Origin: Tetracladium setigerum
Taxonomy: Eukaryota; Ascomycota; Leotiomycetes; Helotiales
Direction of reading: 5' to 3'
Length of the DNA: 64,000 nucleotides
Assembly (NCBI GenBank): GCA_031472005.1
Contig: PZJY01000006.1
Span: forward strand, 2,108,001 to 2,172,000
The position numbers and the translations under genes were made by a program. Within the stretch, counting starts at the first letter, position 1; every line of letters starts with the position of its first letter. This document shows, piece after piece, positions 47,360 through 58,771 of this stretch. Under the pieces are notes generated by a model. It did not search any database, was not told the DNA's origin, and was given only the letters and a program-made list of their open reading frames with translations.

Positions 47360-47905
47360 AATTTTGTTACACATCGCCATGAGCGAATTGTTTTCTAATC
47401 GTTTCCGGCGCGGAATTTCAGACACCTTCTATAATCTATAATTTTTGTTGCACGTCGCACCGAGCGAGTCAAATCGACTCCTAATCGTTTCCGAATCAAT
47501 TCCAGCTTACAACATCCAAACACCTTCAGTTTTTGTTGCACGTCGCAATGAGCGAACCGATTTCAAATCGTTTCCTAACCGATTCTAGAAATCCAGACTT
47601 CTATATCTTATCTATGTCGTGAATCGTTTCCGAATCGTTTCCTAATAGTCTCCAAGATCTAAAATCTAGAAACCTATATAATTTTTGTTGCATGTCGCAA
47701 TGACCGAATCGATTCCAAATCGTTTCCTAATCGTTTCCAGCATTTCAAATCCTTACACTTCTATAATCTTGTTGCACGTCGCAATGAGCGAATCGTTTCC
47801 GAATCGACTCCTAGTCGTTTCTAGCACATATAATCTACCTTAGATACCTTTTTTGTTGCACGTCCCAATGACTGAATCGATTTCGAATCGTTTCCAACAT
47901 CAAGG
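47360..47905. repeat. Minisatellite, about seven copies of an ~82-bp unit
   Basis: Units begin near 47362, 47443, 47531, about 47605 (truncated), 47683, 47768 and 47850. A typical unit reads TTTTTGTTGCACGTCGCAAT then GAGCGAATCGTTTCCGAATC and one or two more AATCGTTTCC-like elements, then a variable AT-rich spacer. A 9-10 bp sub-repeat (AATCGTTTCC or AATCGACTCC) is nested inside. Copies differ by point changes and small indels. Confidence 0.93.
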
Positions 47906-48141
47906 CTATATTAATATCTCGCAAAATTCGTATAGAAATTACCTTATAAGACACGCTAATTGTCCTTACTTAAAGACAGACACAAGATATTCAGGACCAA
48001 GGCTATAATATGGAAGTCAATACGCAGACAACGCAGGGGACAGCGAAAAACTCTAGAAACAGGGATGTCGTTGTGCAATCATCGTGATATCGTTTCTGCA
48101 GGCGCTTCATATTTATTATCTTTAAGACAAGGACGTTCCAT
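47906..48141. other. 3' flank of the isochorismatase-like gene
   Basis: Unique DNA between the minisatellite and the gene end; no feature seen. Confidence 0.4.
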
Positions 48142-48716
48142 CTAATTGATATCTTCTCCCTTGACAACAGTTGCAAAAACATCCGCCAATTCCGACAACA
48201 CAACCTTGGTGAGTTCGTCTCCCTTTACGCCCGGATATCTCTGTCTCCAATTCCATCCTCTACTACCACCACATCATAACCCCTCTGACTCGCCTGCCTG
48301 ACCGTCGTACTAACACAAACATGCGCCATATACCCCGTGATCACGAGCTTCTTGGCCTCCCAACCCTTCAGAACCTCATCAAGCTTGGTATCGGCGAAGG
48401 AACCCGGATGCATCTTCCAAATCACTTCCTCGCCATCTTTGGCCTTGAGAGCTGGGAATTCCTCAGCCAATGCTGTACCGGGCGTGAAAACAGGCGCGCC
48501 CTCGGGTGTTTGATGCAAGATGTGAACAATTTTGCCGTTGGCTGCGCGGTACTTCTCGAGGAGGGATGCAATGACCTGGCCGCTCTTCTCGGCATTGGTC
48601 ACTGCGAGTGCTCCGGAGACATACTCGTTTTGGGCGTCAATGATAACTAATACTGAGTCGGAGGGTGATGCAGTCGATGCTGGGACGCCGAGAAGTTGGC
48701 GGAATGAGGTTGCCAT
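48142..48716 (-). CDS. Isochorismatase-like cysteine hydrolase, frameshifted
   Basis: Single exon starting at the ATG at 48716 (MATSFRQLLGVPAS). The catalytic triad is present: D27 in VLVIIDAQNEY, K101 in IWKMHPGSF and C134 in GYMAHVCVSTTVR. After VVVEDGIGDRDI the frame reads RA and stops, but the frame one base over reads PGVKGDELTKVVLSELADVF and ends KGEDIN, the usual family C-terminus. One missing C at minus-strand ATCCGGG (48233-48234) accounts for it; restored length is 191 residues. The C-terminal helix helps dimer packing, so the truncated form may be unstable. The family hydrolyses amides or vinyl ethers such as isochorismate; the substrate is unknown here. Confidence 0.85.
48233..48234 (-). 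other. One-base frameshift site in the isochorismatase-like gene
   Basis: DRDI is followed by CGGGCGTAA; homologous reading needs CCGGGCGTAAAG (PGVK). There is no GT-AG intron that would restore frame. Confidence 0.75.
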
Positions 48717-49166
48717 GGTGGTGGTTTGTGGAAGTGGGGTGTTTTTGGTGGGTTGAAAGAATGATTGAAAGACGACGACGTATGACGGATTCGGTGGGAA
48801 GCGGAGGTATAATATATAGGTGGGTACTGTATAAGTTAATTGATAATCATTTGAAATCACTTACTAGATACTCCGCATGATGTTGTTTTACTTTGGATTT
48901 ACATCGTAGCCAAGACAAGGTTTGGGTCAAAACAATCTTCCCGAAAAGGAAATTATCACCGCCAAGACACCGTCGGCTTCCACTAGCTCGCTCCTAGACG
49001 GAATGACCTGCCTCTTCCAGTTCTATTTTCTATTCTAGTTGTAACAATATCGACAATGTTCTCGCATTACCTACCTATTCTTGACCTTACAGCAGTCCAG
49101 GCTCAACGTAACAGCCAATTGCCGAGTGGTCTTGAGTGACGGACGACAGACGATTGAGCAAATGCG
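48717..49166. other. Divergent intergenic region
   Basis: Upstream DNA shared by the isochorismatase-like gene (-) and the Zn2Cys6 regulator (+). No further feature. Confidence 0.5.
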
Positions 49167-50841
49167 ATGAAGGCAAAGAAGGAAACGGTGTGCCATAATT
49201 GCAGAGCCCAGAAAATTGGAGTAAGCACATCACTGACAGTTTTGCAGTCAGTTTGTTGACAGTCGTGCGTAGTGTGATGGCGTGCTGCCATCTTGCACTC
49301 AGTGCCGTCTTACTGGAAAACGGTGCAGTGGCTACAAGCTTGAAGCCATTTTCGTACCGTACTCGGCAAATTCTCATTCGCGGAGAAAGTCGCCATTACC
49401 TGTAAAGTCCCTCGATGTTGATTGCACAGCTCGCACAGTGAGGCGCGATGTAAACTTAGGAATCATCCAGCTTCAAGGCCACCAGTGTCAAATTACTCGA
49501 CCGATTGACACCGCATCATCTGGTGAGTTGACAGCTGTAATTGTTAGCCGCTTCCTGCCTAATTCCCGGAAGAACTCGTTCTCGTTTGATACAAGCACAA
49601 GTCAAGTCTGTGGAGCTTGGGTCGAGATGCTGCCAGGTATTCTTGCTCGAGCAAAAGCTGGAGAGCTGGTCACAGCAGCGGCTAGAGCCTTTGGACTAGT
49701 CGTGCTTGACAGAGGTCAAGAAGGAAAACACAAAAGCTTCAATAGCGTTGCGGCCTATGTGGCTACGTTGAAAAAGCTGAGCTCTGCCATGCGGTCGCCC
49801 GATAGCTTCTTTAGAATAGAAACTGCGGCTTCCATTGCATGCTTGGCTATGGTAGAGGTGCGTGTATAGAGTCCATGGGGATCAGAGCTTTCTCATGACT
49901 TACTTGTCTCAGTTAATGCTGCCTAAGCTAGACAGCAACACTCTCGCACATTTTGGAGGACTTAGTGCGCTAATAAATATATATTCCCCGGAGGTGTTTG
50001 CGTCTGGAGACTTCCATGTCATCTTCGTAGGCTGTCGCCCTGTTCTCGTGAGTCAAATGCACCCAGAGCCACCAAAGATGGCAAAGAAGTGTTCTGACCG
50101 ACTTGATAGTTGTTACAAGCTATAACAGCACGGAAAGCGTCATTTCTTGGTGAACATGAGTGGCTGACAATGCCGTTCTGCAACCACTCACCCTCCAAAA
50201 TGCAACTGCTCATAAGTGATGCGGCTGGCCTTCCATCTATCTTGGAAGAGATGGATGTTTTGCAAACCCTCAGTCCAGACGCAGCTGCGCAAAGAGCTCA
50301 CAAGTTAAGAACCAGGTTGTCTGAGGTTCTCGGGCGCCTATCGAGATGGGACGGCCAAATTGAAATAAAAAAGAGGCCTTATCATATGTATCCCCAGAAT
50401 TTGGAAGCCTCGCACTCCCAACCAGACGACGCATCGGATTTCTGGTTTTCAAGCTTGCTCGCAGCGAATGTATCTACCCACACGTGGGGATTCCAAATCA
50501 TCTGTTTTACCGAACTAGCGAAATTGAGCGCCCTGTTCCCAAATTGCGATGGTAATAGCCTTTCGGGAGTAGGAGAGACATGGGAAGGACAAAACGCAAG
50601 ACTATATGCGTTGGCTACGAAGATCTGTCAATCCATGGAATATTTCTTACAAGATGAGATGGTGCTCTACGGGCCAGCTGCTGCCATGTGGCCGCTAATA
50701 ACGGCATACAACGCCTTGATTACAGATGTGGAAGGCAATAAAGATCAGATCAAACGCTATTGGGAATTTCTCGGTAGAATTCACGATAAAGGGTTTTTGA
50801 GCGCGTCGGTTGGCACGACGGATGTGCGTTGCGCGTCCTGA
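49167..50841 (+). CDS. Zn2Cys6 fungal transcription factor
   Basis: Four exons (49167-49220, 49273-49857, 49913-50047, 50110-50841) give 501 residues. The zinc cluster is split by intron 1: exon 1 ends CHNCRAQKIG and exon 2 starts CDGVLPSCTQCRLTGKRC, giving C9, C12, C19, C26, C29 and C36 with the exact CX2CX6CX6CX2CX6C spacing. The rest matches the fungal-specific regulators with a C-terminal helical region: LAHFGGLSALINIYSPEVF, ASGDFHVIFVGCRPVL joined to LLQAITARKASFLGEHEW, and an aromatic-rich tail. It binds DNA in the nucleus and probably controls nearby or unlinked metabolic genes. Being divergent to the isochorismatase-like gene, that gene is one candidate target, by position only. No disablement seen. 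Confidence 0.9.
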
Positions 50842-51055
50842 TTCAGCGTACTGTACTGTATAGGCACTGAACTTGGGATCTGGTCTCGAATAAATGGGTC
50901 TAAAATTGTAAACAGGCACTCGAATCCATTTTCACATGATATCCACAGCAATTGATCAACATCCCAGCCAATTCAACTATTTTTCTGCAGCCCAAAGCAC
51001 CTCTGTTCTCCCTGTAAAACCCCCTTGATTTCTCCTGGCTCTGTTTATGAGCAAT

Positions 51056-51577
51056 CTAGCAAAAATGCCAGCTATCAATCCTAATTCTGGCATGCATGGA
51101 GCAGATACCCTTGCAAATCCTGTTCGTCTCCCTAAGTCTAATCGCAAACACCTGGTTCCCCTCGTTCCTGAACCAAGCTTCCTTAGTGTAGCCATCCATC
51201 CCAAAGATGTAAATTGGCAGGCAGTTCAGGCCCATGTGCTTCAAGTTATCATTTCTGTAGCCCCAATGGGAACTGCAGACTACGCGACCCTGTCATATTT
51301 GGCCCTTAGCAAGTGTTTTGCAGGGAGGTGAGTGATTTTTAAGAGACAGAGGAGCGTGGTATGCTAAAGTCTTTCTTTGGAGTCTTTTGGAGGAGATGGG
51401 AAACTGGGAAAAGCTCACATTGTCAATGACTTCCAGTTGGACATCCGAGTACTCAATCCAATCGATAGCGGGGCCAGTGCCGAGATATTGGTAAGTCAGC
51501 CAGCCGACAATTTGAAGGCAAGCAATTGCGGAAGAGGATAGGCTGAGAAGCAGGAGGAAAACGTTAGAGGCTTTCAT
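51056..51577 (-). CDS. Small cysteine-rich secreted protein, effector-like
   Basis: Exons 51577-51419 and 51289-51056 give 130 residues. Residues 1-19 (MKASNVFLLLLSLSSSAIA) are a clear signal peptide. The mature part of about 111 residues has six cysteines: one directly after the cleavage site (CLQIVGW) and five in exon 2 (GRVVC, GLNC, NRIC, KGIC and the last residue HFC), enough for three disulfides. The second exon is invisible as a stand-alone gene, as it lacks a start. I do not recognise a family. Size, secretion signal and cysteine count are those of apoplastic effectors and other small secreted fungal proteins; function is unknown. The intron is 129 bp with GTGAGC and ACAG ends. Confidence 0.75.
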
Positions 51578-52504
51578 TGTTTGTGGTTGCTGGAACAAGG
51601 AGGCTCTTTTTGTGTAAACCGTGAGATGGGTTTGGATGATGTTGAAGACGTGATTGTGAGAGGTAAAAGGGTTTATTATATAGATATCTCGTGAGAAAAC
51701 TGTCCGTCGGTAGAGCTCACCCCGCCGGCCCACCCCCACGCAAGAGCCATGAACGATCGCGGAGTCTTTCCCACTATGCCATGCATGCGGCACGGTCCGG
51801 CTGTTCATTAGCATAACATCAGCAGAATATGTCCTGCGGGGAGAAGCACATCTATGTCTCTAATCCAGTTATTTAACAATTGGGCCTTGGTTTCCCCGCA
51901 CTTCCAAGATAGTCAAGCAAACCGACAATTGGCGGAGAAAAGTAAAAAGTCTTCTGATGATGCAAATCCTATCCTGGACCGGACTTTGAGTTGTGCTTGG
52001 AAACATAAGAGAAGAAAGATAGACCCCCGATAATTGTGTGATTGTCGCACTTGGCGAGCACAATTCTCTGGTCGCAATGTAGCCGTTATCGTGTAAATAG
52101 AACCGACCTTCCATAACGAGTTCTGCTTACCGCTTGATTCGGCCTTGGTAACTGGCAAAGCAATGCCACTGGCTAATGAGAAACATTGATTGTGCCCACG
52201 CCGCATAGCAGTTCAAGGCAAAGATTCCATAGCTTGCAACGCATCACAGAGCGTTCCGCAGATATTGGAGGAGAAACAAGGATTGAAACTCCACTTCGCC
52301 TTAGATGTAACCGCAATATGTATTGACAACGTACATGGCCTAATGGAGGCAGTTCAAACGAAGACCAAGGAAGGGTTACCAAGAAATCTGCATGTGCTGA
52401 GACTTCCAAGCCCAAGCCAAAAGGAAAACGACGGTAGAAGATGTTAAGTGGTGTGGCAGGGAGTCTTCTCCTCTCTTTCTATGCCTCTCTGCGCATATCA
52501 GAGG
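51578..52504. other. Intergenic, no gene seen
   Basis: Upstream DNA of the small secreted protein gene. Short frames only. Confidence 0.5.
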
Positions 52505-52594
52505 TCAAGAATTCTTCTTGATGGGGACGAATGATGAACTTGATGCTGCATGGAACGGCGTTGACCTGTTTGTCTTCAACTTGCCGGATTTCAT

Positions 52595-52924
52595 ACAGCA
52601 CAGTTTTTTCCCAACCACTTGGCGTCTACAAACTCGCTGGGCAAGAACCTGTTGCTCTGGTTGTAACAAGAGTACGTCATGCAGTTGTGTCATTGACAAG
52701 AACGTAGCACTGATCGGTAGTCATAAAAATCGGGAAGCTGACGAAGCCTGGCATGCGGATACCGTTCTCAATATGAGGTTCAAGAGCGGCCCAACCCTCT
52801 GAGGCCCAACCTTCTGACCCCAGTACATCTGTTGACTCTTCTCATTACCGCTTATAACGTCTGGTGTAGGTGCTATTATGAAGGACAAAGATATGAGAGA
52901 TATAACATATTGAATCCAGCCCAT
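52595..52924 (-). pseudogene. Possible second small secreted protein, broken or mis-spliced
   Basis: An ATG at 52924 opens a secretion-signal-like start (MGWIQYVISLISLSFIIAPT). After about 35 residues a different frame reads EGWASEGWAALEPHIENGIR then MPGFVSFPIFMTTDQCYVLV, and a third reads NCMTYSCYNQSNRFLPSEFV and KWLGKNCAV before a stop. The first change could be a 35-bp GT-AG intron, too short to be comfortable; the second needs a frameshift or a 47-bp intron. The cysteines sit in the last part, as in secreted cysteine-rich proteins. Treat as a candidate only. Confidence 0.33.
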
Positions 52925-53352
52925 CCTTGCTCGTGTTAGCAGACTGGTGTTGAGATTGGGTGAAGCCGAAGAATTGAGATGATAGAAAGCCTAGCTATTC
53001 ATGTTGGGGGCAATTTCGTGTGTGTGCGACTAAAGTATACGCTTCTCGATTGAACAGATACATCAATGGTGGAAGAGAAAACTGGTCTCAATGGCAGTTT
53101 ATTTCTCCTCGTGCTTGAAGCATGTCGTCCAAGGGGAACGACGAGTTAGTTGTGATATCACGGTTGCCGGTGTGATAATAGCCAAACCCTGAGCCAGCCT
53201 CGCAGTCGTTCTTGGCACTACGCTATGAATTTCCTGAGCCTCGTCTCGAAAAGTTCCGTCTCATGTTCTGAGAAAATCATCCAAAACTGCATCAAAGTCT
53301 TTCCATTAATCTATACCCATCCACCTCTACCATCACATTTCCATCCTTCATC
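52925..53352. other. Intergenic, upstream of MAM33
   Basis: No feature recognised apart from the probable promoter of the MAM33 gene at its right end. Confidence 0.5.
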
Positions 53353-54266
53353 ATGCTCTCCATCAGATCCTTTGCCCGCTCAGCTCCACGAGCAGTTTCG
53401 CGCCTCACGACCTCTTCCATCCTCCGACCTGCTGCTCGTCCATTCTCCTTATTACAATCATCATGGAAGCCAGTGCCATCGTCATATGTTGCCGCCTTCT
53501 CGACATCAAATGCCAGAAGATCAGCTACTTCTGAGAGTGATGCCGCTTTGGTTGAGAAGCTTGAGTCCGAAATTGCCTTCGAGACAGAGATGCAGGAGCA
53601 AGATGGTACACCCGCCAGCGTAACAGAGTATTTGGCAAATGGGCCTTTCGAGATCATAGACACCCCAGGTCAAGAGGAGGTTGTCCTTACAAGAACAATG
53701 GGTGATGAGAAGTAAGCCAGGCGCCCAAATTTCCCTTCCATCAGTCATTAACAGTTTTTTTTAGGATCCGCATTACTTTCTCCATTGCAGACTTGAACTC
53801 CATCGAACCCGAAAACGACTACCCAGACCGTGCAATGGGTGACGAGGAGGATGGATCTATGGGAGATGAGAAGGCTGCCGAAGGCGAAGAGGGTGAGGGC
53901 GAGGGCGAGGAGGACCAATCCTTCCCAGCACGCCTCAACATCATCGTCGAGAAGGCCGGCAAAGGCGCACTCTCAATTGAGAGTATCGCTGAGAACGGCA
54001 TGATCGCAATTCACAACGTTTACCACTACTCCGACCCATCTCTCGCCCACGCCAAGACCGCAGAGAAGGTTCACGAGCGACAAGAACTATACGTCGGCCC
54101 ACCATTCGAGAATCTTGATGAGGACCTTCAGGTTCTTTTGGAGAGATACTTGGATGAGAGAGGCATCAACAGTGCCTTGGCCGTCTTTGTGCCAGATTAT
54201 ATCCAGATGAAGGAGCAGAATGAGTACTTAGGGTGGTTGTCGAATGTTAAGGGATTCGTTCAGTAG
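53353..54266 (+). CDS. Mitochondrial matrix acidic protein, MAM33/p32 family
   Basis: Acidic trimeric matrix protein of the MAM33/C1QBP family, linked to mitochondrial translation and respiratory function. Exons 53353-53711 and 53765-54266 give 286 residues. The presequence is long and basic (MLSIRSFARSAPRAVSRLTT and onward to FSTSNARR, about residue 56). The family core begins VEKLESEIAFE, continues across the intron as RTMGDEKIRITFSIADLN, and ends LQVLLERYLDERGINSALAV and DYIQMKEQNEYLGWLSNVKGF. A very acidic Glu/Gly stretch (about 150-172) is the flexible acidic loop typical of p32 proteins. Nothing unusual. Confidence 0.92.
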
Positions 54267-54886
54267 ATGTGTTGTTATTACGGGGTTTACTTCTACTGTT
54301 GTCTTTTTACATATACTTTCCACTCTACGATTACCAAACTGTACAATATCTGTGCGATAGGGAGGGACGGCCTAGCTTAACGCAAATAATGAGACGATAT
54401 TCTTGAGCGAGTTCTATTCCAATAACTCAAAGTGATTAGTGTTGGCAAAGGTGAATTGGCGAACCCCAGAGTGATGCCGAGTCTCTTTTCATTCTGAGAA
54501 GTTCAGTCAATTCATTCCCAAGACTTCTATTCTATCTGAAATCTGTATTGCTTCTCCTCGAATATCTGTTGTGCCATCACGTGTTCGACCAATTGGTATT
54601 TATCCTCAGCCAACGACCTCTCTCATTCGTCCATCTCACCAACATCGGATTTTCTAGGAAGTACAACAGCTTAGCCAAAATCCAGAACTCGACTCACATT
54701 CTCGCTGTAATGATATAAGAAACAAACTTCTTCGCACTTCAAAAATCAGTCTCACCCGTAGCCCAACTCATTGAACTTGAGGTCCTGATTCTCACCAAGG
54801 ATACCAGTCAGTTAGTTACACACAAACGTCACGCCACTTCGTTTCAACCACCACATATCTAAGACAATCTAAAGAAATCACCAAAA
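54267..54886. other. Intergenic, no gene seen
   Basis: 3' flank of MAM33 and promoter of the 2EXR gene. Confidence 0.5.
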
Positions 54887-56354
54887 ATGACGAGTTTAAA
54901 ATCATTTCATCTCTTTTCCTCTCTTCCAACGGTATTTCCTCATCCTTATCCTTTTAAAACTTTTGTCGCGGTCCGGAAAGCTACAAGTGTCTTCTTCACC
55001 TCCACATATACTACCTCATCTCACATACATTCTTCACACGCCCCCTTCCCACGTTATTACATCCCTAAACCAAAAATCATAGAAGACTAACCATATCTCA
55101 AAAACAAAGGAACTTCGTCTCAAAATCCACCATGAAATAACCAGCTCACACACCCCTATACTAAAAATATCCTACTCCCCCTCCCTCAACCGCTACATCA
55201 CCAACTCCGCACCCTCAGTAACCCTATCCATCTGTCACGAATCCCGAACTCAGACCCTTCTCACTTACAGCTATCTCTCACTAGGACCCTCACCTTCTCA
55301 GTCTACCGCTCAGACCTTAGTCCAGAATGGAAAGAGGGATGCAAACGGGAGCACCCAAAATGTGGCGAATCAACGATATACCAACGCAAGCTCGCCGTAT
55401 CAAAGGAATTTCTCTCAACTTCCCTCGCCAGTCAAACGCACTACCAGCACTGCAGTTCCTACTGCCACACAATCACAACCAAATCAGAGTCACCATGCAG
55501 TAGCGGCGGGACTATCAGCTCTTCCAATTCCAATTCACTACCCCACTCAAACTCTCTACATCTCATCGCTCTCCCCACTTCTCAATACTCTACAGTTCCA
55601 GCATACATTCCTCTTCCATTTATCTACGTCGCCTTCCAGACATTTACTTAAATATCTGGCCGTTGATTTGAGGGTGTGGAATGAGCTTTGTGAGAATGGG
55701 TTTTTGGGCGTTTTGGCTCGGATGAGGGGATTAAGGGGTGTCCAGCTAGTTGTTGAGTTTGTAAGACTTTTTTCACGTTTATTTCCTTCTTCTCATTCTT
55801 GTATTTTCATCCCGTTGCCAGGAATTTGTTTCATCGGCCATCATATCCCCAGGAGGCACGAAATAGAGAGAGAGAGAGAGCGAGATGAAAAATAGAAAAT
55901 CCGAGAAAGGAAATATGCTGATCCATGCACCTATCTTTCCATCTTACAGGGAAGAGCATTCAAAGGAGATCTAGGATTTCGTAAGTCCTCCCCCCACCTC
56001 CCTCCCTTTCCTTATCCCTTCCCCCTTCCACCAACACCAAAACCACATCTACTCTAACCCCATCCCCCTCTCCCGAAAACAGTAGATGCACCAACCAACC
56101 GCAAAGATCTCCACTGGGTTGCCAAAACAGCCACAAGAGATATCGCTCGTATCCGCTGTACGCAACTCCAAAGCACTGGAACCGCTAGTCGTGGTGGGAA
56201 TGTCGCGGGGGCAGCAGGGAATAGTAGTGGTGGTGCAGGAGAGAATAGTGGAGGAGGAGGCGGAGGAGTAGGGGTAGGTGAAAGTGCGAAATTTGAATTG
56301 GGCAAGGTTGATGTGACGTGTGTTATTTTGACGAGAGGGGGAGTTATGGCTTGA
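54887..56354 (+). CDS. 2EXR-domain protein
   Basis: Four exons (54887-54931, 55110-55760, 55950-55980, 56083-56354) join to 332 residues. The 2EXR signature is assembled across intron 1: exon 1 ends SFHLFSSLPT and exon 2 starts ELRLKI. It continues with APSVTLSICHESRTQTLLTY (the CRESR-like motif), IPIHYPTQTLYISS and HLLKYLAVDLRVWNELCENG. The Trp usual after ELRLKI is missing; HHEIT follows. A low-complexity insert (residues about 80-150) separates the two halves. Exon 3 is just 31 bp. The C-terminus has a Gly/Ser-rich run. 2EXR proteins are numerous in Leotiomycetes and Sordariomycetes and have no known function. The assignment rests on motif order, and the missing Trp suggests divergence. 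Confidence 0.78.
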
Positions 56355-56926
56355 TTTTTGAAGTGGATGGATGGATGGAGTGAGGGCGTGAGGGACTGAG
56401 GGAGAGATGTATTGATTGAGCAAGAGAGGGGGTGGATGCAAGTGAGAAGAAGCGAGGGGGAAAAAGAGTGAGGAGAGAGCGCTCGAAAGAAAAAGTCAGT
56501 ATGAAGCGGCAGGCAGGCGAAAATAATCGATGATATGCGAGAGAAAAAGTGGAACTGGGAAATAATGAATATTTTCAGGGAGGAAGTCATACACAGATAG
56601 ATAGGTTGGTACCTAGTGGTAAAATCGAAGATCTTTCATATATATTTCAGATCATTACACTCCCTCATCAATCACTGGGTGGAGGTCCTCGAGTAGATGA
56701 GTTTCCAAGGCATCAGAAAATCAATATCAACATCAGTAGATTGAATGAAGAGTACTTCTGCTAGATTTGCCAAAAAAATAAGCGAAGAGAAAGAAGAAAC
56801 TTTCATTTACTTTTGCATTTTTATATTCCTGGCCACCATACACCCCCCTTAAAAAACTCCAATATGCTAAAAGTGACCAACCGACCGAGGATATACATGA
56901 GAAGAACATTAAAAAAAAAGAGATGT
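56355..56926. other. Convergent intergenic region
   Basis: 3' flanks of the 2EXR (+) and SCOT (-) genes. Purine-rich near 56395-56550; no gene. Confidence 0.5.
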
Positions 56927-58771
56927 CTACAACATAGGTTTCAAATTCTCAGAAACCTTGAAAGGTGCTTCGGTTTTACTTTTAATCTCGTCGACTGTGA
57001 CGCCATCCGCGATTTCAATTAGCGTTAGGCCAGTTGAAGGGTCGACTTCGAATACACCCTATAATTAACTAGTCAGCTATCCGTCTTCTTATATAGATGT
57101 TTGTTTGTGTGTGTGTTGCTTTTCAAACAGCATAGGTAGAGTAACAAGGGTCGATAAAAGGAAGGGAAAACGTACCAACTCCGTAATAATCATACTAACA
57201 CACGCCTTTCCGGTCAACGGAAAGATGCACTGCTTCATGATCTTCGCACCACCCCTCTTATCGGTATGTTCCATTGTGACAACCACCTTTGTCTTTTCCG
57301 GGTTGCTGACGAGATCCATCGCACCTCCGAATCCCTTGATCTTGCCGGGCAACATCCAGTTTGCGAGATCTCCGTTTGCACTGACTTGCATGGCACCGAG
57401 AATCGTGAGGTCAATTCGTCCGGCACGGATCATGCCGAAGGATTCCTCGGAGCCGAAGACGGAGGCACCGGGGAGGAGAGTGACGGTTTCCTTGCCGGCG
57501 TTGATTAGGTCCGCGTCTTCTTTGCCTTTGACGGGGTCTGCAGAAACGTGTTAGTGGTCTTTCTACTTGCCGAGTATTTAGGTGTATTTGGGTGCTATTT
57601 CTGGAGGGGTATAATCGGGTGAGATAAGGAAGATAACTCACATTGTCCCAAACCCAAGATACCATTCTCGGATTGCAAAGATACTTCAACCTCTGGTCCA
57701 ACGAACGAAGGCGCAAGCATAGGCATGCCAATACCAAGATTGGCATACATGCCATTCTTAAACTCCTTCGCCGCTCGCCTCACAATACGTTCTCGCTTCG
57801 CAGCAGTGTCGCCAGTCCCTAACGCTGCTTTCGCAGATGGATCATTAGGATCCTTCGCAAATGTGTACTTCTCGATATTCTTCTCAGTAGTGGATTGAAT
57901 GACTCGCTTGACGTAGATACCAGGCAAGTGCACAGCTTCGGGTGCAATCTCTCCTGGCTCGACGATGTGCTCGGCTTCTACGATGGTCATTTTGGCATTG
58001 CGACCCATGGCACCGTTGAAATTGTTGGCTGAGAGTCGGAATTGACAGTTGCCCAACTTGTCAGCTTTCCAGGCTTTGACAAAGGCATAGTCGCCTTTGA
58101 TACTCTCTTCAAGCAGGTATTGCTTTCCATCAAATACTTTGACGTCTTTGGGGTATGAGTATTCCTTAGGGGTGCCATCCGGGTTGTTGCGTAGAGGTAG
58201 TTCCCCCGTCTGCACGACGGTTCCAAAAGCTGCTGGAGTGTAAAAGGCAGGTATGCCCTTTCCACCAGATGCACACCTTTCAGCCAGTGTTCCCTGTGGT
58301 GAGAGTTCCAATTCAATCTCGCCAGTCAGATACATCTTCTCAAAGGTTTTGTTCTCCCCAATATAACTCGCAATCATCTTCTTGATCTGTTTGGATTTCA
58401 ACAGCTTTCCAAGACCGGATGTGTCTGTTCCCGCGTTATTGGAGACAGCAGTTATGCCTGTGATGTGTTTGTTTTTGAGGACTTCGTCGATGAGAGTATC
58501 TGGTACCCCGCAGAGACCAAATCCACCGCAGAGGACGGTGCTGTTGGGTTTCATATCTTTGATAGCTTCGGCGGCCGAGGGGAAGACTTTGTTAACTTCA
58601 TGGCGGCGAGAAGTCGAGGCAAATGTACGTGCAATAAGAATTGCTTGCTGTTTGACTATTAATTGAGGTCTTCAAGATGGGGAAGAGGTGGAGTTGGAAC
58701 CATCTCGCACGCACCTTTGACTCTTTCCTTGTGTAGGCTCTCGCCGTGCGAAGAAGGGCAATTGAAGACAT
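56927..58771 (-). CDS. Succinyl-CoA:3-ketoacid CoA transferase, mitochondrial
   Basis: Moves CoA between succinyl-CoA and acetoacetate or related acids; fungal members also act on acetate or propionyl-CoA. Exons 58771-58715, 58647-57642, 57537-57176 and 57058-56927 give 518 residues. The mitochondrial presequence (MSSIALLRTARAYTRK..ARTFASTSRR) is split by intron 1. The alpha half begins VLCGGFGLCGVPDTLIDEVL and ENKTFEKMYLTGEIELELSP; the beta half has NGMYANLGIGMP. The catalytic glutamate is E346 in SLQSENGILGLG, matching E344 of the mammalian enzyme region. The end is SENLKPML. Divergent from frq across a very long intergenic region. Confidence 0.95.

Noticed and set aside
47360..47905. CRISPR-like array
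   Set aside because: Adjacent units are similar along their whole length with no unique spacers, and the host is a fungus.
56049..56590. Long minus-strand frames near the 2EXR gene end
   Set aside because: They are antisense to the Gly/Ser-rich last exon and simple purine-rich DNA.
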